Origin: Pseudotabrizicola sp.
GTDB taxonomy: Bacteria; Pseudomonadota; Alphaproteobacteria; Rhodobacterales; Rhodobacteraceae
Length of the DNA stretch: 64,000 nt
Assembly: GCF_030656345.1 (NCBI RefSeq)
Contig: NZ_JAUSNR010000002.1
Coordinates: forward strand, 1-64,000
Direction of reading: 5' to 3'
The notes beneath the pieces were generated by a model, which was not told the origin of the DNA, made no database searches, and saw only the letters and a list, made by a program, of their open reading frames with translations. The stretch's first letter is position 1. The number at the start of each line of letters is the position of its first letter. A program made the position numbers and the translations under genes. Below are positions 25,036-33,169 of this stretch, in pieces.

Positions 25036-26699
25036 CAGAGGCGCAGACGGCAGGCCGGTTCACCTTTGACGGCCAAAGCATCCCCCTGCGTCCCGGCCAG
25101 TCACTGGCCGCCGCCCTCACCGAGGCGGGTCTGCGCAGCTTTCGCCAGACCGCCAAAGGGGCATCGCGTGGCATCTTTTGTGGTATGGGCGTGTGTCAGG
25201 ACTGTCTGGTCACCATCGATGGCGTCCCGAATCGCCGCGCCTGCATGACCCCGGCTGTGGCGGGGCAGGAAATCCGCACCCAAGTGCCGTTTCCCGATCT
25301 GGCAACAGCCGCCATTGCCCAGCCACCCACACCGGCCCGCATCATCGCCCCTGATCTGCTGATCGTAGGCGGTGGCGCAGGGGGATTGTCAGCCGCCATT
25401 GCAGCGCGGCAGGCCGGGGCCAGCGTGATCATCCTTGATGAACGCAAGGTGGGCGGCGGCCAGTATTTCAAACAATCCGCCGTCTCTGCCCCGCTGGATG
25501 CCCAGCAATCTGCCGGGGCCGATCTGCTGGCACAGGCGCTCGCCGCCGGGGCAGAGCTGATCGCCGAGGTGGAACTCTGGGGTGCCTTCGACGGCCTGCT
25601 GTTTCTGGCCGAACATAAAGGGACCGCCCTGATCGCCCGCCCGCGCGCCGCCGTCATCGCTACCGGTGCTTATGAGCGGCCCGAAATCTGTCCCGGCTGG
25701 ACTCTGCCCGGCGTAATGACCACGGGGGCTGCGCAGACCCTGTGGCGCAGTTACCGCACCCTGCCGGGGCGGCGGGTCGCGATTGTGGGGTCCGGCCCGC
25801 TGAACCTGCAGGTCGGGCTGGAACTGGCGCAAGGCGGTGCCGAGGTGGTGATGATCGCCGAACGCGGGCCAGCCCCATGGATGCGCCCTATGGCCTCGGC
25901 AGCGTTGGCGCTGGCCGGTCCGGCGCTGGCCCTGACAGGCCTGCGCACCCTGGCGGCTCTGCGCAAGCGCAGTGTGCCCGTGCGGCACGGCACGCAACTG
26001 GAGCGGATTGATGCGGTGGATAACGCCCTGCGAGTCACGTTGACCGGGGGCACGGCCCCCGTAACTGCCGATGCGGTCCTGATGAATGCAGGGTTCGAGC
26101 CGCAGAATGAAATCCTGCGCCTCCTCGGCGCAGCCTCCACCTACGACCCGGCCTTCGGCCATCTGCGCGTCACACGTGACGACACTGGTGCCACCACGGT
26201 GCCCGGCCTGTATGCCGTGGGTGATTGCGCGGGCTTGGGTGGCGCGCCCGCCGCGATGGCCGAGGGCCGCCTCGCCGGGCGGGCGGCGGCGGCGGCCCTG
26301 GGGTTCGGCGACGGTTATGATGTGTTTGCCGATCAGCGCGCCTTAAGCCGGTATCGGCGGTTTCAGCGCCACCTGTGGGCATTGCACGATGTGGCCCCGC
26401 GCCTTCCGGATGTGCCCGATGACACGTTGATCTGCCGATGCGAAGAGATCAGCGCCGGGCAGATCCGGGGTGGGCTGGCCGAACAGCCCGGCCATGCCGG
26501 CACGCTGAAACGGGCCACGCGCGTGGGTATGGGCCGCTGCCAAGGGCGCTACTGCGGCCCGGTCGCGGCGCGGCTGGTGGCCGCCGCCACCGGCAAGGCG
26601 CTGGAAGATCACAGCTATTTTGCCCCGCGCGTACCGATTAAGCCGGTTACAATTTCTGCTATACTGGCCGCAGAAGAGGCGCTGAAAGATGCACTCTGA
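25032..26699 (+). CDS. opine-oxidase-like flavoprotein with N-terminal 2Fe-2S and C-terminal BFD-type domains
   Basis: A 555-residue fusion. Residues 1-90 form an HcnA/sarcosine-oxidase-type 2Fe-2S domain with Cys50, 55, 58 and 71 (C-x4-C-x2-C-x12-C). From about 105 a pyridine-nucleotide-disulphide-type FAD domain follows (DLLIVGGGAGGLSAAIAA, AVIATGAYERPE, VAIVGSGPLNLQ, GLYAVGDCAG). The C-terminal 90 residues carry LICRCEEI and MGRCQGRYC, the four cysteines of a BFD-like 2Fe-2S domain. This domain order is that of the A/C subunits of opine oxidases and hydrogen cyanide synthase, here in one chain. It starts at a GTG overlapping the previous stop. Its partner B subunit is the next gene. It probably passes electrons from amine oxidation to the respiratory chain. 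Confidence 0.85.
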   Translation: MTEAQTAGRFTFDGQSIPLRPGQSLAAALTEAGLRSFRQTAKGASRGIFCGMGVCQDCLVTIDGVPNRRACMTPAVAGQEIRTQVPFPDLATAAIAQPPTPARIIAPDLLIVGGGAGGLSAAIAARQAGASVIILDERKVGGGQYFKQSAVSAPLDAQQSAGADLLAQALAAGAELIAEVELWGAFDGLLFLAEHKGTALIARPRAAVIATGAYERPEICPGWTLPGVMTTGAAQTLWRSYRTLPGRRVAIVGSGPLNLQVGLELAQGGAEVVMIAERGPAPWMRPMASAALALAGPALALTGLRTLAALRKRSVPVRHGTQLERIDAVDNALRVTLTGGTAPVTADAVLMNAGFEPQNEILRLLGAASTYDPAFGHLRVTRDDTGATTVPGLYAVGDCAGLGGAPAAMAEGRLAGRAAAAALGFGDGYDVFADQRALSRYRRFQRHLWALHDVAPRLPDVPDDTLICRCEEISAGQIRGGLAEQPGHAGTLKRATRVGMGRCQGRYCGPVAARLVAAATGKALEDHSYFAPRVPIKPVTISAILAAEEALKDAL

Positions 26700-27813
26700 T
26701 GTGCTGGTGGTCGGGGCAGGCATCACAGGGATGATGGCGGCACTGCATCTGGCGGATGCGGGCGCGCGGGTTACGCTGGTGGACGCGGGCGAAAACGCCG
26801 GCACCTGGGCCAATGCGGGCAGTCTGCATGTGCAGATGCAAAGCCGCTTTATGCGCCTGTACCCCGATCAGGTGCCGGCGGTAGAGGCATCGCTGCCGCT
26901 GTATAAAGCGGCGGCAGAGGAATGGGTGCGGCTGGATGCGTTTTATGGCCCGTTTGAGCTGGTGCGCAAGGGCGGGCTGATGCTGGCCGAAGGGACCGTT
27001 CAGCTGCGCTTTCTGGAGGATAAGGCAAAGCGCGAAACCGCGCGCGGCCTGACGGTCGAGATGCTTGACCGCCCAGCGCTGGACCGGATTGCGCCTTGGC
27101 TCGGTCCGCAGATTGTGGGCGCGGAACTGTGCCATGATGAGGGCAAGCTGAACCCGCTGATCGCCAACGCGCGCCTGCTGGCCGAGCTGGGGCGGCGGGG
27201 CATTGTCACCATCCGCGACCGTATTCTGGGCATCGAGCAGGGCAGTGATGGCGTTACGGCGCAGGGTCAAAGCGGAACCTATCAGGCCGATCAGGCCCTT
27301 ATCGCCTCGGCCTGGGGGGCGGGCGATATGGTGCGGGGCCTTGGCGTCACGATCCCCACTCGCGCAGAACCGCTGCACATGAACATCACAGAGGCGGCGG
27401 CGGTCAGCATCGGCCATCTGATCCAGCATGCCGAACGGTCGATCACCCTGAAGCAACTGGGGCAGGGGCAGATCGTCATCGGTGGCGGCTGGCCCGCACG
27501 GGACCGGGGGCGCATTATGCCGCCCGAGGTTCTGGCGGCGTCCTTCCTTGGCAATGTGGCGCTGGCCGCCCGGTTGGTGCCGCAGATCGGCGGCTTGCGG
27601 GTGATCCGGACCTGGGCCGGCATGAACACCACCGCAGACGGCGGCAGCACCATAGGGCGGCTGCCGCAGGCGTCGCGGGTGGTGATGGCCCTTCCCGGCG
27701 ATGCGGGCTACACCCTTGGTCCGCTGGTCGCGCGGATGGCGGCAGGGGTTGCGCTTGGTACAGCACCAGAGGCTGATATGGGAAGGTTTGCACCGGCGCG
27801 CTTTGCCGCCTGA
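26689..27813 (+). CDS. FAD-dependent oxidoreductase, DAO family (opine oxidase B-like subunit)
   Basis: A 374-residue DAO-family flavoprotein: VLVVGAGITGMMAALHLADAGARVTLVDAG at the N-terminus, GSLHVQMQ, HDEGKLNPLIANARLL, IVIGGGWPARDRG and RTWAGMNTTADGGSTIGRLP. It overlaps the preceding 2Fe-2S flavoprotein gene by 11 nt, the arrangement of ooxA/ooxB and hcnB/hcnC, so it is probably the catalytic subunit that oxidises a C-N bond. The gene is intact. It ends 14 nt from the convergent IclR regulator. It resembles the stand-alone DAO gene at 18256 in several blocks, suggesting related substrates. Confidence 0.85.
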   Translation: MHSDVLVVGAGITGMMAALHLADAGARVTLVDAGENAGTWANAGSLHVQMQSRFMRLYPDQVPAVEASLPLYKAAAEEWVRLDAFYGPFELVRKGGLMLAEGTVQLRFLEDKAKRETARGLTVEMLDRPALDRIAPWLGPQIVGAELCHDEGKLNPLIANARLLAELGRRGIVTIRDRILGIEQGSDGVTAQGQSGTYQADQALIASAWGAGDMVRGLGVTIPTRAEPLHMNITEAAAVSIGHLIQHAERSITLKQLGQGQIVIGGGWPARDRGRIMPPEVLAASFLGNVALAARLVPQIGGLRVIRTWAGMNTTADGGSTIGRLPQASRVVMALPGDAGYTLGPLVARMAAGVALGTAPEADMGRFAPARFAA

Positions 27814-27827
27814 TGCGGCAGGGCGCT

Positions 27828-28718
27828 TTAGCGTTTCAGCGAATCGCTGATGTTGCGCACGGTTTCCTGCAGCTTCGGCAGCACATATTCTATCGCCGCC
27901 GCAGGTCCCATGCGCACCGTCGGCACGCCGACGTTGATCGCGCCGACCAGACCACCGGCTGAATTGTGCAGCGGCACCGCAATCGACATCAGCCCGGTTT
28001 CCAGTTCCTGATCGACCAGCGACCAGCCCTGTTCGCGCACCTGTTCCAGTACCCGGCGGAATTCGACCGGATCGGTCACGGTGTGTTCGGTCATCCGGGT
28101 CAGCGGAATGTGCTGCAACATGCCCGGCCACATTTCCGGCGGCTGTGCGGCCAGCAACACCCGCCCCGTCGCGGTGCAATGGGCCGGGAACCGCGCGCCC
28201 ACGCTGATGCCCACGCTGATCACGCGGTGATATTGCGCGCCAGACACATAGACCACGTCAAACCGGTCCAGCACCGCTGCCGAAACCGATTCGCGCAGCT
28301 CATTCGACAGATGGTCGATAAAGGGCCGCGCAATATCCCACGCGCCTTTGGAGGACAGGACAGAATAGCCCAGCTCCAGCACTTGTGGCGTCAGATCAAA
28401 GAGTTTGCCATCGGCCACCGCATAGCCTTCGTGCACCAGTGTCAGCAGAATGCGCCGCGCACCGGCGCGCGTATTGCCGGTTTCGGCAGCCACTTCCGAC
28501 AGGGTCATCTTGCGGCGCGTTCGGTTGAAGGCGCGCAGCACCTCCAGCCCACGGGCAAGGCTGGAAACATAATCGCGCGGGTTCAATCCGCCGTTTTCGT
28601 CATCGCTCCAGTCCGGCGACGCGGTCATCAGACCTGTGCGCGCCGGGTTGCGCGGGGGCAGAACATCCACCACCGAATCCACCAAAGCCTCGTCTTTTTC
28701 AATCACTTCCTTGGCCAT
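27828..28718 (-). CDS. IclR-family transcriptional regulator, PcaR/PcaU/PobR type
   Basis: A 296-residue regulator. After an unusual 50-residue acidic N-terminal tail comes RDYVSSLARGLEVLRAF, then the winged helix-turn-helix (MTLSEVAAETGNTRAGARRILLTL) and YAVADGKLFDLTPQVLELGYSVLSS, features of the beta-ketoadipate regulator branch of IclR proteins. The C-terminal effector domain contains AHCTATGRVLLA, LVDQELETGLMSIAVPL and GAINVGVPTVRM. The start at 28718 follows GGAGGCGG. Family members bind small aromatic acids or beta-ketoadipate at boxes like those listed here. Operator G lies in its own divergent promoter, so autoregulation is likely. It is the only transcription factor in the window. 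Confidence 0.9.
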   Translation of the reverse strand: MAKEVIEKDEALVDSVVDVLPPRNPARTGLMTASPDWSDDENGGLNPRDYVSSLARGLEVLRAFNRTRRKMTLSEVAAETGNTRAGARRILLTLVHEGYAVADGKLFDLTPQVLELGYSVLSSKGAWDIARPFIDHLSNELRESVSAAVLDRFDVVYVSGAQYHRVISVGISVGARFPAHCTATGRVLLAAQPPEMWPGMLQHIPLTRMTEHTVTDPVEFRRVLEQVREQGWSLVDQELETGLMSIAVPLHNSAGGLVGAINVGVPTVRMGPAAAIEYVLPKLQETVRNISDSLKR

Positions 28719-28846
28719 CGGCCGCCTCCGTTTACGCATCCGGGTCAATTCTTTGCGGCATCCTAGTTAGCACAGCCAAAACACATCCTATACCGGGAAA
28801 TACGCTTGTTTAGGACTTGCTTTTTGAGCGGGTTTCATTGTTATAT

Positions 28847-28870
28847 CGCACAAGAGTGCGTTATGTGAAC
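28847..28870 (+). promoter_or_regulatory. PcaR-like operator G (between IclR gene and ABC operon)
   Basis: CGCAC (28847)-N4-GTGCG (28856)-N5-TGAAC (28866). It is 27 nt before the binding-protein ATG at 28897 and 129 nt from the regulator start. It shares the CGCAC-first arrangement with operators C and F. Confidence 0.75.
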
Positions 28871-28896
28871 AATAACACCGCAGGGAGATCGCAAAA

Positions 28897-30231
28897 ATGA
28901 AGAAGACCCTCACTTTTCCGAACGGACTGACAAGAAGATCCATGCTTGCCGGTCTCGCCGCAGGCTCTGCTCTTACAGCCTTGCCGCGCCGCGCCCATGC
29001 TCAGGATGTCACCCTGCGCTGGTGGTCTCCGCAGGGTGCCCCGGCACAGGCCGAGGCGTACAGATTTCAGATTGCCGCCTTTGAGGCCCTCAATCCCGGC
29101 ATCAAGGTCGTGTTTGAAACCACATCGGACGAAGGCTACGCTCCCCAGCTCGCCGCCGCCTTTGCCAGCGGCGAAGTGCCCGATATCGTGACCCATCTGC
29201 CATCTTTTGCGGTGCAGACCTATTACGCCAACGGTTTGGTCGAACCGATGGATGAGGTGATCGCCGCCGTTGGTGCTGATGACTATTATGCCGGCGCGAA
29301 CGACGTTTTCAAAGCAGCCGACGGCAAGTACTGCGCGACCGGAATCGGCAACACCGCATCCGACATGCTGTGGCTGCGCCGTGATCTGATGGAAGCCTCG
29401 GGAATCGCTGACGCGCCCAAAACCTGGGATGAGCTGCGCGCCGCCTGCCAGACCATGCAGAAGGACGGCATCTTCGGTGCACCGCTGCCTTACGGTCAGA
29501 ACTCGATGACCTCGCTGATCTTCATCGGCTTCATCCACCGCGCGGGAGGGTCGGTGTTCACGCCCGATCTGCAGATCGCGATTGATTCCGAAGCCACCCG
29601 CAACGCGCTGGAATTCTACAAATCGATGCGCGAGCTTTGCCCGCCCGGTGCCACCAACTACAGCTGGGGAGAAAGCCTGACGGCGTTTGTCTCGGGGTCC
29701 TGTGCCACGGGCATTTATGCAGGCCGCGTTCTGGCCAATGTGAACGCCCAGAATCCGGGCATCGCCGATCAGATCACCTGCACCACCTATCCGACGATGT
29801 CGGCAGACATCCCGGCCTGGACCTTCAACGACTTCCCCAGCATCTTCATCCCGGCCCAGTCGAAACAAAAAGAAGCTGCCAAGGCTTTTGCCGCCTTCCT
29901 CTTCAACCCCGAAGGCTACATCCGCCAGTTGCACGCGGCCCCGGGCCACGTGCTGCCGGTGCTGCAATCCATCAGCGAGAATCCAACTTATCAGGCTAAT
30001 GAAATCATCCAGAAATACTCGGCCGAGGTCGATCTGATGGCTGGGGCTGCGGCAGGTGGCTTCAACCTTGGCTATGAGACCAGCGCGCACGCTTCGAACG
30101 AAAAGGCGGGTGAGGTGATTGCCTCGAACGCCATCTCCGATCTGGTCCAGCGCGTGGTGCTGAACGGCGATGACGTGGACACCGCGCTCAGCGATTGTTC
30201 CAAAACCATCGAAGCCATCATGCAGGGCTAA
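28897..30231 (+). CDS. ABC transporter substrate-binding protein, family 1, Tat-type signal
   Basis: A 444-residue extracellular solute-binding protein of the sugar/polyol/glycerol-phosphate type. The N-terminus carries a twin-arginine-like signal (NGLTRRSMLAGLAAGSALTA) ending RAHAQ. The mature part has the family pattern: LRWWSPQGAPAQAEAYRFQIAAFEALNPGIKV, FASGEVPDIV and WDELRAACQTMQK. GGGAGATCG precedes the ATG. It heads the longest same-strand run in the window, ending at 41248, and a strong hairpin follows its stop. The ligand is unknown; family 1 proteins bind oligosaccharides, polyols, glycerophosphodiesters and some opines. Confidence 0.88.
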   Translation: MKKTLTFPNGLTRRSMLAGLAAGSALTALPRRAHAQDVTLRWWSPQGAPAQAEAYRFQIAAFEALNPGIKVVFETTSDEGYAPQLAAAFASGEVPDIVTHLPSFAVQTYYANGLVEPMDEVIAAVGADDYYAGANDVFKAADGKYCATGIGNTASDMLWLRRDLMEASGIADAPKTWDELRAACQTMQKDGIFGAPLPYGQNSMTSLIFIGFIHRAGGSVFTPDLQIAIDSEATRNALEFYKSMRELCPPGATNYSWGESLTAFVSGSCATGIYAGRVLANVNAQNPGIADQITCTTYPTMSADIPAWTFNDFPSIFIPAQSKQKEAAKAFAAFLFNPEGYIRQLHAAPGHVLPVLQSISENPTYQANEIIQKYSAEVDLMAGAAAGGFNLGYETSAHASNEKAGEVIASNAISDLVQRVVLNGDDVDTALSDCSKTIEAIMQG

Positions 30232-30238
30232 GGCACAG

Positions 30239-30267
30239 GCGGGCGGCCCGGCACCCGGGCGGCCCGC
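30239..30267 (+). repeat. GC-rich intercistronic hairpin
   Basis: Two 13-nt arms (30239-30251 and 30255-30267) pair at 12 of 13 positions around a 3-nt loop, between the binding-protein stop and the first permease. No U tract follows, so it more likely blocks 3' decay and stabilises the binding-protein mRNA than terminates. Confidence 0.5.
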
Positions 30268-30284
30268 ATCTTGAAGGAAACCGC

Positions 30285-31184
30285 ATGACCGCCCCGATCC
30301 AATCCCCGTTAGAGCGCCGTTATGCGCGCCTTGGCCTGCTGCTGATTGCACCGACGGTGTTGATCTTCTGCGCCGTCATCATTTATCCGCTGGTCTCGGC
30401 GCTGTATCTGTCGCTGTTCAAGGTGTTCACCCCCACGCTGGAAAGCAGCTGGGTCGGGCTGTCGAACTACCGCGAACTGCTGGCCAGCGGTGTGTTCTGG
30501 AGGGCGCTGGTCAACACCCTGATCTGGACCGCCGGCACCCTGACGCTGCAGATCGTGCTGGGCATCGGCATGGCGCTGGTGCTGCACCAGAACATCTGGT
30601 TCCGGTCACTGGCACGGTCCCTGATCCTGTTTCCCTATTTCATCTCGACCGTGGTGGCGGTGCTGGTGTGGAAGTGGGTGTTCAATGATCTTTATGGCAT
30701 TCTGAACCATCTGCTGATGCAGATTGGGCTGATCAACATGCCGATCGACTATCTGGGCAGCATGCCCAATGCGATGATCTCGGTCATCCTTGTCGGCGCG
30801 TGGAAGTATTTCCCCTTTGTGGTGATTGCCGTGCTAGCCCGGTTGCAGACCATTCCCGAACCGCTGTACGAAGCCGCCCGCATCGACGGCGCAGGCCCCG
30901 TCGCGCGGTTTTTTGACGTGACCTTGCCGCAATTGCGCGATGTGCTGGTGGTGATCATCATGCTGCGCGCGATCTGGGACTTCAAGGAATTCGACCTGAT
31001 CTGGCTGCTGACCGGCGGCGGTCCGTCGTCTTCGACCGAAACGCTGCCCATTGTCGTCTACCGGCAGGCCTTTGCATTGAATCAGATGGGCATGGCCGCC
31101 GCCTGGGCGGTCTCGATGATGGCAATCCTGCTGGTGTTCATGATCGTCTATATCCGCAAAACCCGCGACAAAGGGGCCAATTGA
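30285..31184 (+). CDS. ABC sugar-type transporter permease, MalF/UgpA family
   Basis: A 299-residue, six-helix permease. It has the family's VIIYPLVSALYLSLF first helix, the WVGLSNYRELLASGVFWRALVNTLIW segment, and the EAA loop YEAARIDGAGPVARFFDVTLPQL. The ATG at 30285 follows AAGGAAA. Its stop overlaps the next permease start by 1 nt. It forms the channel together with the MalG-like subunit. Confidence 0.9.
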   Translation: MTAPIQSPLERRYARLGLLLIAPTVLIFCAVIIYPLVSALYLSLFKVFTPTLESSWVGLSNYRELLASGVFWRALVNTLIWTAGTLTLQIVLGIGMALVLHQNIWFRSLARSLILFPYFISTVVAVLVWKWVFNDLYGILNHLLMQIGLINMPIDYLGSMPNAMISVILVGAWKYFPFVVIAVLARLQTIPEPLYEAARIDGAGPVARFFDVTLPQLRDVLVVIIMLRAIWDFKEFDLIWLLTGGGPSSSTETLPIVVYRQAFALNQMGMAAAWAVSMMAILLVFMIVYIRKTRDKGAN

Positions 31185-32014
31185 TGCGCAAATTCCTTGG
31201 CCCCGTGGTCCTGAACGTCTTTGCCTGGACCACCATTCTTGCCGTGGCCTTCCCGCTGTTCTGGATGCTGGTCACATCAGTTAAACCCCAGTCCGAACTG
31301 TTCCGCCGCCCGCCAACCATGCTGCCCGAAAGCTGGACGATGGAGCATTACTGGCACCTGCTGACACAGACCAACTTCCTGGTGTACTTCCGCAACTCTG
31401 TGGTGCTGTCCACCGTGACCACCCTGCTGGTGGTGACGGTGGCCACGCTGGGTGCCTACAGCCTTGTGCGGTTCCGCTACCGGGGGCGTGAAAGTCTCGC
31501 CTTCATGGTGCTGTTCACCTACCTGCTGCCTTCGGTGGTGCTTATCATTCCGCTCTACCTGATGCTGGTCGGCCTTGGCCTGTCCAATACCCTGTTCTCG
31601 CTTGTGATCGCCTACACCACTTTCGCGCTGCCTTACGCGCTTTGGCTGATGCGGTCCTTCATGGCGGGGGTGCCGGATGATCTGGAATATGCCGCCATGG
31701 TCGATGGTGCCAGCCGGATGGGGGCCTTTGTCGATGTGATCCTGCCGCAGCTGCTTCCCGGTATCATCTCGACAGCACTGTTCACCTTCATCCTGAGCTG
31801 GAACGAATATCTCTACGCGCTTGTTCTTGTGAATTCGGACAATGCGCGCCCGCTGACCACCGGCGTGATGAACATGCTGATCTCGTCTTTCAACATCGAA
31901 TGGTCCCTGCTGATGGCCGCCTCGGTGATGATGAGCGTGCCCCTGATCATCGTCTTCGCCTTCCTGCAAAGCTATCTGACCCGCGGCTTCGGCGCGGGCG
32001 CCGTGAAAGGCTGA
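31184..32014 (+). CDS. ABC sugar-type transporter permease, MalG/UgpE family
   Basis: A 276-residue permease: FPLFWMLVTSVKPQSELF at the start, the FRNSVVLSTVTTLLVV segment, and the EAA motif EYAAMVDGASRMGAFVDVILPQLLPG. I use the ATG at 31184, whose first base is shared with the preceding stop; a TTG 3 nt earlier is the only alternative. It is the partner of the MalF-like permease, and the MalK-like ATPase gene follows after 3 nt. Confidence 0.9.
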   Translation: MRKFLGPVVLNVFAWTTILAVAFPLFWMLVTSVKPQSELFRRPPTMLPESWTMEHYWHLLTQTNFLVYFRNSVVLSTVTTLLVVTVATLGAYSLVRFRYRGRESLAFMVLFTYLLPSVVLIIPLYLMLVGLGLSNTLFSLVIAYTTFALPYALWLMRSFMAGVPDDLEYAAMVDGASRMGAFVDVILPQLLPGIISTALFTFILSWNEYLYALVLVNSDNARPLTTGVMNMLISSFNIEWSLLMAASVMMSVPLIIVFAFLQSYLTRGFGAGAVKG

Positions 32015-32017
32015 TCC

Positions 32018-33169
32018 ATGGCCAATGTCGATTTCCGCACTGTCGTAAAATCCTTCGGCACCTTTACCGCCCTGCACGGGTTGGACCTGTCGATCAAGTC
32101 GGGCGAGTTTGTGGCGCTCCTCGGTCCCTCCGGTTGTGGCAAGACCACCACCCTGCGCATGCTGGCGGGGCTGGAGTTTCCCACCAGCGGCGACATCATC
32201 ATCGGTGACCGCCGGGTGAATGACCTTGCCCCAGGGGAGCGTGACATCGCCATGGTGTTCCAGTCCTATGCGCTTTACCCGCATATGACGGTTGCGGAAA
32301 ACATCGCCTATCCGCTGAAGAAACGCGGAGTGTCAAAGGCCGAACGCGGCCCGATGGTCGCCAAGACTGCCGAAATGCTGCACCTGACCGCCCTTCTGGA
32401 CCGTAAGCCCAAACAGCTTAGCGGCGGTCAGCAGCAGCGGGTGGCGCTGGGGCGTGCACTTATCCGCGACCCCAAGGTCTTCCTGCTCGACGAGCCGCTG
32501 TCGAACCTTGATGCCAAACTCCGCAGCCAGCTCCGCGCCGAGCTGATCGAACTGCACCGCCGCCTTGGCCGCACCATGGTTTATGTCACGCATGACCAGC
32601 TGGAAGCCATGACCATGGCCGACCGGATTGCGATCATGGAAGGCGGCAACCTGCAACAGTTTGCCCCCCCGGCCGAGGTCTATGCCAAACCCGCCAACCG
32701 CTTTGTGGCAGGCTTCATCGGCACGCCGGGCATGACGCTGATCGATGGTGCCCTGTCACAGACCGACGGTTCGTGGGAATTTGAAAGCCAGGGGCTGCGC
32801 CTGCGCGTGCCCCGGTTGGCCGATACCGCCGCCGCTGGCCCCGCCGCCTTTGGCATCCGCCCCGAGGACGTGCATCTGGGCAGCGGCGGTCTGACCGGCG
32901 ACGTGGTGCTGACCGAGGCCACCGGGCACGAGACCATCGTCACCGTGGCCATCGCGTCCGGCGTGCGCGTCATTGCCCGCATCCCAGGCACGCCGACGAT
33001 GCGCATCGGCGACCGCATTCCGGTCACGCTCGATGCCACGCGGGCGCATCTGTTTGCGGCTGGCCCGCATGGGCTTCGCCTCAACCATCCCTCCGGCGTT
33101 TCTGATGCCGATGAAACATTCAATATCGCCACGCCCTTGCGCGCGGCTTCCAAAGGAGTTGTGTCTTGA
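32018..33169 (+). CDS. ABC transporter ATP-binding protein, MalK/UgpC family
   Basis: A 383-residue ATPase: Walker A GPSGCGKT, FQSYALYPHMTV, signature LSGGQQQRVALGRAL, Walker B VFLLDEPLSNLDAKLR, VTHDQLEAMTMADR. After about residue 235 the regulatory MalK-type TOBE/OB domain follows (FGIRPEDVHLG). A 35-residue tail after the OB domain is longer than usual. It completes the importer of genes 28897-33169. Its stop overlaps the TTG start of the DapA-family gene, coupling transport to catabolism. Confidence 0.9.
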   Translation: MANVDFRTVVKSFGTFTALHGLDLSIKSGEFVALLGPSGCGKTTTLRMLAGLEFPTSGDIIIGDRRVNDLAPGERDIAMVFQSYALYPHMTVAENIAYPLKKRGVSKAERGPMVAKTAEMLHLTALLDRKPKQLSGGQQQRVALGRALIRDPKVFLLDEPLSNLDAKLRSQLRAELIELHRRLGRTMVYVTHDQLEAMTMADRIAIMEGGNLQQFAPPAEVYAKPANRFVAGFIGTPGMTLIDGALSQTDGSWEFESQGLRLRVPRLADTAAAGPAAFGIRPEDVHLGSGGLTGDVVLTEATGHETIVTVAIASGVRVIARIPGTPTMRIGDRIPVTLDATRAHLFAAGPHGLRLNHPSGVSDADETFNIATPLRAASKGVVS

